This document shows positions 41,223 to 54,558 of a stretch of 64,000 bases of DNA, piece by piece. The position numbers and the translations under genes are program-made. Source of the stretch: Trichoplax sp. H2 (Eukaryota > Placozoa > Uniplacotomia > Trichoplacea); contig NOWV01000032.1 of NCBI GenBank assembly GCA_003344405.1, positions 62,001 to 126,000 on the forward strand. The letters run 5' to 3'. Numbering within the stretch: the stretch's first letter is position 1; every line of letters starts with the position of its first letter. Under the pieces are notes generated by a model. That model did not search any database and had not been told where the DNA came from. It saw only the letters and a program-made list of their open reading frames with translations.

Positions 41223-42610
41223 TGAATTTCAGTATTCAGAAGACAGCTCGCTCTATAATATTGCCTATATGTGAATCTTACAAAGAGATTCTTAGAAAAC
41301 CGTTATATACGTACAGTAAGATAGGGCTATAGTAAAAGAATTTAGTTTACTTATATTCTAAAATCTGCATGGATCCAAATTGCATTATTGTAATAACGTT
41401 TTATATTTCATGTGATCTTAAAAATTTGGGTGAAATATGCGAAATATAATCTTTCGAAAAGTGATAATACTGTATCGCATGATTCAAGTCTTTTGATTAA
41501 CTGCTTAATGATTATACATCTAGAATTTAGAATGCGTCTGTGAAAATACGGGGTTTACCTTGACTTAATCCAGTTTTACAATTAAAAGAAATTCACTCGA
41601 TTAAGATAAAATTTAGGTATATTATATAAGACATGTAATTAGTTACAACTAGATTGCATTCGCACTTGTATTGCTTAATTAGCAAAATTACTATTAATAT
41701 TCCTTTATCTCATAATACTAGATATATTTCTGCACAGATGGTAAAATATACTGCACAAGACATTTACGAACCGACTAATAATAAAATACGCACTACGAAG
41801 GATCGAAAATAATAAGTAGAATAATCTTTCTTACTTATCCCGATTTCTTTAGAACAACAGTTGTACTTAACAGAGGCATTTATTTTAAATTGTTTTCGTC
41901 AAATCTCTTTAGTACAGAATAACATAAATATGGCTTAACTAGGTAAGATCCTAGACCTTGAAAAAATATTACAGTCAATATTCAATAACATGCATAATTA
42001 AATTCAATAATTTAAAATTTCTGAATTATAAGCAAAAGATCTCAGAAACCGTCTAAACCTACACCGATATTTCAATCCCAAAATTCAGCTAAAGCTTGAT
42101 ATAAGTATTTGAAACGATATCATAATGAAGACTTCATTTTTATGTAAATTCAATTTCTATGCGAGTAATCACATAATATGTTTATTATGGTTATAACGAA
42201 TACTAAAACTATCGTAAGTCGAAGGTAGAAATAGTCGCGAGCCTAAATCCATAGATGACTGAAACGAACAGTCCAGCATCTTAACTAATGATATCAACAT
42301 CATCATGACAGAGTTCGAAGATAAGCAAACGGATTTAGATATAGCATCTGGCTATTCGTCGTACTGCGGTACACAATTACAGTACATTAATAATTAAGAG
42401 TGTATTTTGGTATTAAATCGTAAAAATTTGCCCTGAAATGAGACTTCTCTCTTATTTTACATATGATATTACCAAAACCACCTTATCCACTGATTGGATA
42501 GCTCATACCGGAAGTAGTATATTTAATTCTGAGCATAATTTAATATTACAACCATGAAATTGATTTTTTCAATATTCAATTTACTATTACGCTGGCAAAT
42601 CAATGTCATA

Positions 42611-45600
42611 CTAGACTTCCGATAATTTATAGTTAGAAATCTTTTCTACTGCAGTTCGAATCGCATCCAACTGACCAGCAATATGTTCTAATCTGTGAAA
42701 AAGAAAATAGTATTTAAATTTCTCAGCGCCTTGTAAAACACGGTGTCGGCGACACTTATAATTATACTATTAAACTAAATTTAATTTACTTGTGCTTTTG
42801 ACCAGAAAGTTGCTCTTCAATGTTATCAATTCGTTGCATCGTTATATCATCCATTTTCTTAGATTCAAGTTCCAAAGATGTCTGATCAATCTTGGCCAAA
42901 AACTAAAAATTGCAACAGAAATAATAGCTAAGTAATTTTAACTTGTATTTAACTACGATCTACTCATTAATACTGCATAACATACTAGTATTCAGAGTTA
43001 AATGATAGACATACTTCAGTAACAGACTTGCTGCGAAAAGAAATTTTATAATCCGTGTAATAGCGCTTTCGTAAATATAATGGTAATGCTCGCTCTAATG
43101 AAATTAGCGAATTAACTTGTAAAATAATCCTCTTCAAAGCTGCTTCACTTCTGACTTTGTCAATATCGCCCACAGCTAACCCCACCTTAGCAGATCACAG
43201 ATTAAACAAATTTAAGAAGATACAGGATGCATAAAATAGGCAACATGAGGAAAGCAAAAATTGAATTACTTGTTACGTAACTATCTTTCATGTAAAGATA
43301 TAAGTTATTAGTTTAGATTTTATATCAGATTTAAATTCTATAAGATGAATTTGCCTGCTTACCATTAAATTAATCACCATCACCGGCATAATGATAATAA
43401 AGAATACTAGGATGATTAAAGTCATAATACTGCGCGGATATCGAATGCTACCATCAGCAATATCAGTCAAGAATGAATCACGATAATCAAATTCTCCCAC
43501 AGTCATTACCATAATCCTTACTAAGGCTAGGGGAACACTATCTAATGATACCTATAAATTGATAAATCACCGAAATATTCTATAAATAATTTACAAAATG
43601 TTGCAGTATTCACGAAGTACATTCAGAAAAAGCAATGATCTGTAAATTATTCGGCAAGCGCTTAATTTAATACCGTAACAGCAACTTACTATTCTTCGTC
43701 ATAAAGTATAATGTATTGAATATACAATAAAACATTATATTCCATTAACTGCACTGAAAAAGACCGCAACATAAGCTTGCATAAACGAGATAATCAATTA
43801 GAAGTCAAGTTCTTAACTATCACGGCACTTTATTAACGCTAGTAAGGCATCCATAAGAGTATTGCAACGATTTCTTTAGTCATCACATTTAAATGATTGT
43901 TATTGATATATACTTTGAGCTAATTATCCATTTAATAAGAATATAAGCAATTGATATCGCAGATGAATATGCCACTCCCAAACAAAATTGCGAGATTTGT
44001 TGGTTAACTGTTATGCTCATGTTATGATGTTTACTGCTGATGCAATGACTAATGTTAGTCTTAATTGCCAAGATTTAGATATAACTCCCTATTTTGCATC
44101 ATTATCTAAATTTAATAACTTATACTAAGTATGAGTACATAAAAGAGACAGTATTTAAGGCTGTGCAAGCTAAGGTCGTGGATGAGAGTTAGTGAAGACT
44201 TATTGTTTAGATCTGATCTTGTTACCCGTTCGTAACATATCGCTGTTGATTTGGTTGTTGGTCAGTTACAAGTTGGTAACTTCTATTTCCTAACTAATAA
44301 ATTGAATAGATATCTAGATCTAAAGTCTGTTTGTTATTAATTACCACGTCCTAACATAATATTTTTGAGGCAGCAAACTTTACATTTTCGAACTCATGTC
44401 TTCGTATAGTTAAACATGAAGAATTTACGACTAGTATGCTAATTATGCTGAGTAAATAATCGCCAACTACTAAGCTAAAGACTATTATGAAATATGTAAT
44501 AAATCATCAGAGTATGACTGAAGTACTAATACTTACATTCTGGGGATCTAATAAATGGAAGCTTATAGCAAATCCTAATGCCAGTATAAAAACAATTACA
44601 AGAACCTATTGGAGGAGAATTCAAAGTTAGTAGTACATTACCAATTAAATATTTTTGTGTAATTAAGTATAGAGTAGATAGCGTATTTTATATACACATA
44701 CACCACCAAATTTGATCTAAAGTCAGGATTTCTATTAAAGTGCAGAACATGAGCGTAATCGGCTAAACGAACCTTGCAGATTGTTTCTACCATCGATCGT
44801 AGCATTATTACATAGACTCCAATTACGTCCATCCTAAATTATAAATGTTTTTTACAATCTCAATAACAAAATAGTAATCATACATTTAAAATCTTATTTT
44901 ATTATTTAATCATACTGTTTCCTTCGCACCTTTGAATTTGCACCAGTAAGTTAATATACGCCAAAAATATCATAAAACTCAATAAAGTTAGCTTATCATC
45001 CAAACACGTTATAGGAAACCTAGCCACTATTATGTTTACGTATAAGGCTAATTCCATGTAATTTTCAACATATTGAAAATATAGCCATTTCTATAATTTT
45101 GATTAATAAAATAGAAACATACATCATATTTCAACATTCCGAAAAATTGCATTTTTCAACGGTTGTTACGTATAAATAATTCAATAGGATACGACTGGAA
45201 TAAATCAGCTATAAGCAGTGACCATTTCATTCCTGAAATTTAAACTTTCTAAGCACGTTTAATATATTATAAGAAAATTAACCTTTATCATCAACAGCAC
45301 TAGGAAATAATTACTACTAAAAATTGATTTTTGAACAGTAACAATTTGGCATTGGTGGCATATGCATCTCAAACTATCATGAAGTATATGAAAATATTTT
45401 ATTATAGCATCACATATCGTTATGACGTTCATAAATCTGCCCTTCTATTCCATAATTAATTACGTATTATTATCATTACTACTAATATGCAGCTTCATAT
45501 CTTTGTGATTGAAGAAGTTTTATCAATAAGCCATAAATGGAGCATCTATCATCGATACCAAGTTATACTTACATGATATACTATTTGATAAGCTTCCTTC

Positions 45601-48600
45601 ATCAAATTCATAATAGCGAAAATGAGGATTAGAGTCAGAAAAGTGGCTTCAATAGGGGAATCCTACAATTGTAGTAAGAATATAGTATGATTAGACCATA
45701 TTCGAAAAAATTTGGCTAGAAATTGGTTACTAAATTGCAGTTGTAATAAGTGTATGGAGCAATCATTATTTTACTCGAACCTTACAAACAAGCTTTAAGT
45801 AAGCTATTCAGCAATCCTGTAAGACTTACATCAATACTATCGTCATGGATGCAGGTTGTTTTACTAGTGTTAGCAGGATGTGTTAAAGGAATTGGTTGAA
45901 CTGCCGTACGACTTGGAATATCCAAGCCAATAATAGCTTCTCGATTAAAATGTTGAGTCGCGTAATAATTGCCCTGATAAATAGCAAATCCACTTAAAGA
46001 CGTTACAAAAACTATGTAAACAACGAGACTGAAGTAATAAGCAATCCAACCAAAGTGATTCCTAGAAAATAATTAGAGAGAATAGATAATTACTTATCAG
46101 AATATTTATATCACCAAAATGCAAGTGTAAGTAGTTCAACATGGAATAAAATTGTTCTAAAGAAATTTTGTGAAATACATACAAATAAAGAAGCAATAAA
46201 TGAAAGAAATATCACTAAAATATTTTATCTGAAATAGAAAGTTACTAGTTAGAAAGCTGAATTACCGTACCAATTTGAAATACACTCACTATTGGTTTAT
46301 CTTAAATGCAATCAAATTCTCCAGTTCATCTTCTAAAAGTTTAGAATTAACTGAAAGTAATTTTTGAGGCGGCTTTAGAAATTTACATATTGACTAAGAT
46401 CTTTATATTTACACTGCATGCATTCATTATACGGTAATAAGCTTAATTTCGATCTTTATAATCTTAGTCTTTGTAATATCAACAGATATCAACAAAATGT
46501 AGCATTATAATGCGTAAATCGCTCATAAAGAATAAATGTGAGAAAGCCTGATCTAGTGCAAAAATAGAAATTATTTGATAACAGTAATGACAGGTATTAA
46601 TCCTAGCTCACTTTAATTATGAGCTCCAGACAATATCATCACGACTAAAGTAATACTAATAAGGAGAAAAATCAAGCATAAATAATTTCAATTATGTAAT
46701 CAGTTCAATGGCAATAGCAATTTCTACTACATTTTTATACCAGAGCACAAAATCTATTAGAAATAGCTACTAAATTGTTCTCCTAGGGAATGACCATTCG
46801 AAATTTTTTTACCACACGCGTATATATTTTAGCAGATTGTGACCGCAAACCTAATCAAGGCTGCTTAAAGGATACTCAAATTAAGCAGACTCAAATTATC
46901 TGTCTTATTCTTGTAAAATACTGTAAATATACTTTTAATGAATAAGAAGTAAAGTTCGAGGTAGAGAAGCATTTCTACAATCATCAGCATGAGAATTATT
47001 ACATATACCCATGTATGTATTAGAGAATATTGGGCATTAGTGTTACTTTAACTTACCATTTATTAATTAACAATTTCTGCGATAATGGATGCATAAGGAG
47101 ATCGTCCCGCTTACAGTTTACCATAGACTATAAATAAATAAATACACTTATTAGGCACATTTCTAGCTGAACCAAGCTGAATATATTAATATAATAAATA
47201 TTGGCATTAATCATATTTACTATATTCTAAAATTATTCTATCTTAATAGTTATACGGTACTAACTTGTAAGGCATTTAAATTAATTCTTGAACCGTTGAT
47301 ACGATGATCGTATTCATAAATAGGTCCAGGATCAATAATTGAAAAATCATATTCAACCTAATGATACAGAAATAAAAAACTGGTACGAAGATTCTTAAAA
47401 CTATTACCACATGGTCAGTTATACGTCTAACACAGTACATCTACCAATGAACATAGAGTTAATCCGCATAGGGGGTACTTAGTGCTCTCAGGCTAACAAA
47501 CTTTACTCTATTGCATGATGAATATACTAATAAGTTTCACCTTAAGCTCATTAGTGATACCATTAAATGTGGTCTTAATACATTGATTCATAACAACCTA
47601 GAAAGTAAAAGTTTCATGTCAGATAAAACCAATCAAACCACTTTGTATTATATTCCACCGTATTTATTATGCCATTGTGATACCTATCCTATATTTCTGC
47701 CAATAATAATATCAAACAAATCGACTTATCTTCAAGGTTAACACCATAGAATTTAAATGTTTTTGCTTCAACTACTGGCAAATTTAACTTAATACTCGTA
47801 TTAGAAATAAATCGTAAAATCGGATGTAACATTTGGTCAGTTTGCAGCATGAGCCTACCATCTGTTATACTTAAATGCTGTAGAAAGTGCAGTAGCGAAT
47901 ACATACATTATAATCGAACCTGTTCACCTTGTCTCCTATTAAATAACTACTTTCATTAAACTATAACCGTTTGAGTTATTGCTATGTATCGCATAATTTG
48001 ATAGCGGTGCTAATTACATACGCTTGTAATGTTTATTGACATTATTTATATGATAAAATGAGTAAAACAGACCTTTGCTACTCGAGGCAGTTTCTGAATC
48101 AGACTTTGCAAAACACTACTTCCTGTCTTATCAACACGATTCAATATTTTTCTGCCACTTTTGCGATATTTCATATCCAGTTGCATATAAGAATAAGTAA
48201 TGATTGAAATAAAATCTCAAGATTAGGTGAAGTTGTAGAACTTGAATAATAGCCAGATTTAAGTCCAAACAACGCATTTAGTCGATTATATCATATAGTT
48301 GTAGAATTTGGATATTCGAGCACTTTCACTTTTACGTCACGTGAGACAGTATGTTCTTTATATTTCTATACATTTTATAATCATGTAAAATACCTAGGAT
48401 GTGAAACGATGACTATAGCGACATCATCCCAGCCTCTATTAATAGCAATATCAAGACATGTTTCGTCCGCTTTATCGATGATAGTACAGTCTGCACCATG
48501 TTCCAATAATATTTTCACTATATCAGCATGGCCATGCAAGGCAGCGATATGTAGGCAGCAGTCCTAAATATAATCCAACAGCTATTTTAGACTAATTACT

Positions 48601-51600
48601 GTATGAAATCTGTAAAAAATAAAGGCTACAGCACAGTCGTTTCCAAAAGATACTAAAAGATTTATAAATAGGAAATTGGCAATTATGTGATATTATATCA
48701 ACCGTAAGTTGTTGCAATTCACTGTCATGATAAATGTTAAGAATTACGCATAATGTTTATATTTCATCCCTAACACGGAAATAACGACGATGAAACTACA
48801 ACTCAATCGTTATTTTCTAAAATTTACTGCCTGTCTTCAAATTCTTCCTAATCATACATACCCTACAAACAACTACTAAAGAGCTCTCTAAACTTATATA
48901 TAAGGTAACACATATATATTAAGCTAAACAATTAATTATGGTACAATTTAATATTACCCCAAGATGACTTATTAAATCCGGCTGGGATCTATCCTTTAAA
49001 AACAATTCAACGATGCCTAGATATCCTCTTTCACACGCAATTTCTAAAGGTGTAGCGCAACTAGCATCGCTGAAAATGTAAAATAATGAAAATAATCGTT
49101 TCAAGAATTTTCAAGAATTTCATAACATTAAAATGACGATATATTCTAAATTATTTAGCTAAATATTTCATAAATCTTTACTGTTACGTAATTTACATCT
49201 TATCTAGCATGGAACAATGCGAAATAAGTATTTGAACCGTCTGTTTCGACCCGGATAAAACTGCTAAGTGAAGCGGGGTGCGCGATCGCTCACCAGAACT
49301 ATTAAGAAGAATTTTATTATGTCCAAAGAGTAATTCTATAACAGAATACTGTCCATTCCTAACAATTATTAAAAAACAAAGTTGATAAATCAGTAAACAA
49401 AGATTGATTTTAACCATAATTGGTATACATAATGAATTATGATGCATAAGATGGACATTGAATTAGCAAAACCTATCACTACTGCAAAAGGATCATCTTC
49501 AATCTAATTTCATTACCCCTATAAGTGCTATTTATAGCTCACTATTCAGTACACACTAATAATCCTTTAAACTATCAAAATTCCAATTCTTTACTTACTT
49601 GCAACCACAATGTAATGGACTATTATTATCAGAATCGAAGATCTCTACCGTAGCTCCATAACTTAGTAACAGCGTAATCATCTAATCAAAATTAAAATAT
49701 TTCAACCTGTTACAGTGTATGACAAAGGCAGAACAATATTGCTTATCGTAAATTTAGTGCTATCACTTAGCATACATAATTAATACCTCGTAATTGCCAA
49801 ATTCTGCAGCATAATGCAATGGAGTCCTTCCAAATGCATCTTTACTGTTAATGGTCTGTTTCTTTACGACCTATATTTCATCAGTGTGCGTTGTTAATAT
49901 AACAAAAAATAAGAAAAATACCAAGCTGCTTTTACAATCAGTAGTACTCTCATAACGACTTTAAAACTAAATTCCGTGATAACTATTGAAACATGCAATG
50001 CAATTACATATGGTACAGTAAGACATAAATAGTACCTCTAACAGCAATTGTAACATTTCAAAGCGGTTTTCCTGGATTGCAATATGGAGGGAATTTTGAT
50101 TCAAATCATCTACCCTTTCGATATTACATCCTTGTCTCAATAAAAATCCTGCAACGTCATTTTGACCTTTCGCAATAGCAAACATAAATGCTGTTCTTTG
50201 CCTCCGATCAACAGAATGAAGATCAGCGCCCTTAAATTAATTATTTAAGATTTATCGTAAGTTTACTGAAGATCAAACAGTATTACATCATGAACGTAAC
50301 AAAAATTCAGTAATTTGACAAACTTCTACCTCCTTTAGTAAAGTTTCGCATATTGTTGTTTGTCCTAACATAGCTGCGTAGTGTAATGGAGTCTTTCGTT
50401 GCGAATCGGTAGCATTCACATTAGAACCCTTTGATATAAGGATTGAAACAATTTCGTTGCATCCGCTAGCACAGGCTATATGCAGAGATGTACGCCCATT
50501 TTTCTATGGATAAAGATACACGTTGGGATAGAAGGCTTAAGTATCACCAGAACTGTTTTTAAGAAACTACAAATTCCATTCGTAGCATGGAATTAGATAG
50601 TAAAAGTTCATCATACTACAGGTGTCATCTACTCATATCATCTACGTTTAATTACCACTTATATAACGTCATAAATTACACTTAAAATAACGATCACACA
50701 TTACACTGCACATTATACATTTATATCTTTATTCCTGATCATTCAGTAAAACAAACTAGAATGTCCAACGTAAATCTAATTGCTTTCGCATAATTTACGA
50801 TTTTTAAATTAAATAATTATCCTGCTAGTCGTCATTTTAAATTCAGAAGCACCTCAACATCCATTACTTTGGCTCCATTCTCAATTAATTCTTCTACAGC
50901 CTGGCCAACATGCAACGCATCAAACCAATATCAGATATTATAACCGACTATAATGATCATTTATCTTAACGCTGTCTACGGATAACTTAAATAAAATGTT
51001 ACTTTATTACCTGAAAACGCCAATTCTGTATTGCTCGATGCAATGGCGTCTGCCCCTCACAATCACGCATTTGAACTTCATTTTCCACATTACGTCCTAA
51101 TTTTCGGGCTTGGCTAAGTAAACTTTGAATAACAGTAATATTGCCAGAAGCTGCTGCATAATGCAATGCAAAACTACCATCCGCTGATGACATTGTGATA
51201 TCGGCATCGAATTCAAGCTTGATTAGTAAAAAAGGAATATATTACAGTATGCTAGACTGTGTAAGCCCGGCGTAGCTGGGTATTTCTGTATAAAGCCAGT
51301 GAATCTGACACAAAAATATCTATATGGGATTCATATACACAATCCGCACAGCCTAGCACTATCGCCAAAATTTTAAAGTAGCTTTATAAATGCGAAATGG
51401 CTCTATGCTATAGAATGACGGTGCAGTAGCTAGATCGCATTTTTACACGGATACCGCGAAGCATATTTTATTCTGTTAAATTCATCAAATTGTGTAAGTT
51501 TATCATTTATAAAGCGTCTCCATACATGATTAAGTACAAGTGCAAGTAGCTAGCCAAATAGGTGAATGGTTACCGGACAAAAATAAATTTACTACGATGT

Positions 51601-54558
51601 TGAGTACTAAGCGATGAAAACTAGTAGGATGTCTCGCTCGTGATGCTTCTCGTAAACGTACAAGTACATTATTTCATAAATTTTAAATACTTGGTACTGT
51701 ATGTGCATCTACATTGCAAAATTATAAGATAATGATACTCTAATTTGGCATCAACAAGCACTAGCCAGACTAGTAAAAATTTACTTTTGAAAGCATCTTC
51801 TAATAGTGGTACAACTACTGTATTAACCAATGAATTTCATATTCGTTGGTAAATACAGGTATACATGCACGATATCAGTTATAAAAGCAAGAAGTTCAAT
51901 TTTAGATTACTATGCCGTATCTAGCTTCTATAACACTCCGATCAATTTTCTCATTTAGATTATAGTACATTATCAAGTTTTAATATACCTCCTGTTGCGC
52001 CAAATTATAATTTATTAAAATGAAAATGCTTTGGCGATCAGTTTCGCCTAAAGTCATAAAAATTTTTATCCACGCAGTTGCAAATAAGAGTACAACGTGT
52101 ATATGTAGTAATATCTCAAGGCACGATGCACTGTTGATCACCAATAAGAGTATTACATAGGTCATACTTCGCAAAATATTTAAAGGAACATTTTAAGCAA
52201 TCAAACTCTGTAAAACTTACCAGTAGGCGACAAACTTCCTCCATACCGAGCCTGCAGGCGACATGAAGTGGGGAGAGTAAGTCATTATCTTGTATATTAA
52301 TAAGGGCATTGTTATGCTTTAGCAAAATCTGAAACAATATCAAAAAATTGTACATGAGTCTAATATATGATTAATGGTTAATGATTGATATACTACAATA
52401 CATGGCATATATTTGGAAAGCCACATTTTCCCGCTTCGTGTAACAACGTTCCTCCATTCAAGTCTAAAGCATTCAAGTTACACTTAAACTGAACTAAAAC
52501 TTGCAAGGTAGCTTCGGAATTATATCTCACGGCTGTAAAGACAGGAGGTACTCCAGTAGGACTACAAACATTCACATCTATTAGAGTTTAAATCACAATA
52601 ATAGCGTTAAATTGAGCAATTCATGATTACAAAATCAAACGTGATAATAGATCAGAGCTGAATCTACAAAAATTTCACCAGAGATTCTAATTACCCGCAT
52701 GATTTTCCAGTAACAGCTTTGCAACTTCAGGTCTATCATATCTTACCGCATAATGTAAAAGCGACATATCAGAACTATCGAGTTTATTTAATTCGCGATC
52801 GACGTTAAAATCCGACTTTAAGTAACTTTGAATTATTGACAGATTACCAGTCTTGGATGCCTAAATATAATACTTTGTGTTAGTCAAATCATAACAAAGG
52901 TAGACTAAATTTTTAAGCGCTTTAGTATACCATTAACTCAGAATTGATAATAGCTTGATAAACAGGGATTGAAACCTTTATGATAAGGTCGATAATATTA
53001 ATGGATCATAAAGTATTTAAAACGATGATTAACTTAGCTGATACGGTATTTTCACTGGAGCAATAATAAGTATAACGAATTAAAGTTATTTTAAAAGGGT
53101 AGCAAATTTAGGTCGTTTTTAACTTTTTTTAGTAAAATAAAAACGCAATATGCAGCACTTTGAAGTCTATTTCCAAGTGCAATAAAAAATCACAGATTGT
53201 GAATCCAATCAACAAATTTCTTTAGTCAACTTATATATATAATCTCGATGACTAATAAAATTGCTCACGTAAAAATGCTATTAAAACCAAATCTAAACTC
53301 ACTCCTTCATAAGTGTTATACGTCACAAGAGAGCATGAAATTAGCTCTATTTATGGAAGAAATGAATAGAACGATAATGTATTCTTGTACTATTGATCGA
53401 TTTCTGAATTTTCAAGCTCCTTGATCCTGATGTATAGTCTTACCATTGGTAGGTATAGACTTCGATTAGAGATTAACTTGATTCGATATTTAAGTTAGTA
53501 TCTTCGTACAGCTTTAAAACTACATTTATTTATTAGCGAAATCCCCTATTTGTGATACCTCATGCACTAGGTTACTGGGTAGAAATATTTTGTCATAATA
53601 TATACAGTACAATTCAAATCTTTAATCGTAGATTAGGTTCCGTTCTATAATTATCGCTACTCAACCGATTAGATAAGTAATTTTGCCATGTTAAATTTTG
53701 TACACTGTCCTTAACGACAAAATGCTCCCTATTTCAGTAATTCATTATACTGATGAACAGACTACTGTATGAGATAGCAACCTTTCAAGGTGTATATTTG
53801 AGATATTCCCAATCTTCCTAATAAAATCAGTACGCTAAAATTTACTTTGAACGAAATAATACATAAAAAAGTATTTCGGTAAATTCATTTCATCTGATCG
53901 ACGATTATCCAATTATGGGGTAAAGTCGTATTCTAAGTAGTTTAATTCATTTATCAATCCAAATACTTCCTATACGCAATCGGCTCTCCTGTACAGTGCT
54001 CAGCTTGACACTACGATTTTGACTGCATCATAACACGTTATTCTGTGACAGGTCTTTGAGACACAAGTAGATATTAACAGTTCTTTTTCAAGAATTGGAA
54101 CCTTAAGGAGTCTTTGATGAGAGTTTTAAAATGAATTCTAATGTTTTACTACTCTGGCTTAACATAAATGAGCTGTAATTTCAATGATAAGTCAATGTCT
54201 ACACATTAAACTTCAGACTACCACATTCTAGGCACTTGTGTGCCCTAATAATACAAGTTATATTTTTTTTTAAGATATTGTACGGAGATAGGACAAAATT
54301 AGAATATATTATCATTTATAGGAGTACGGCGATCTACTTTTAGTTTTATATTAATGTAGATGATGCATAAATAATACTAACTTAGAAGTATTATGGCATA
54401 AACCAGCTTACCCATAATAATTCCGACCAACCTATAGCCTTTGCAGAAGATCTACGGCTTCCTTCTTTGACAAGATGATCAGGATCGACAATAACAGAAC
54501 TTGGGAACCCCTCATCGACATCTTCGATTCTGTTAGAAGGTTGCACTTTGCTAGACAT
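42611..54558 (-). CDS. TRPA1-like: TRPA-d: TRPA-family cation channel, 25 exons
   Basis: Ankyrin-rich TRPA channel, 1082 residues, the shortest copy. Exons, 5' to 3': 54412-54558, 52695-52860, 52402-52577, 52221-52328, 51011-51217, 50853-50900, 50330-50503, 50036-50230, 49787-49870, 49599-49681, 49197-49358, 48958-49069, 48394-48563, 48073-48157, 47265-47357, 47057-47127, 45830-46061, 45573-45662, 44930-45090, 44773-44833, 44537-44605, 43363-43551, 43015-43185, 42790-42902, 42611-42692. The start is MSSKVQPSNR; exon 1 ends in ...LLW before the donor, like the DLFW of b and c. Ankyrin repeats end near residue 610, then linker, S1-S6, pore MTVGEFDY (Glu918), S6 VMVINLM and VGLAVGDIDKV. The tail is short and coiled-coil-like. 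Intron 1 (1.55 kb) is the longest in the gene. Donors after exons 6 (GTGCTT), 14 (GTCTGT) and 20 (GTTCGT) are weak but kept by phase and length. Confidence 0.92.

Larger units (their letters stand above)
39446..42610. other. Intergenic region between TRPA-d and TRPA-c
   Basis: 3.2 kb with the TRPA-c promoter and TRPA-d 3' flank. It holds a 20-base run of N and a direct duplication on either side of it. Outside those elements it is AT-rich with no supportable gene. Confidence 0.5.

Noticed and set aside
47511-47904. ORFs on both strands in the intron between TRPA-d exons 14 and 15
   Set aside because: No family resemblance, no splice partners, and located inside an intron fixed by conserved flanking exons.
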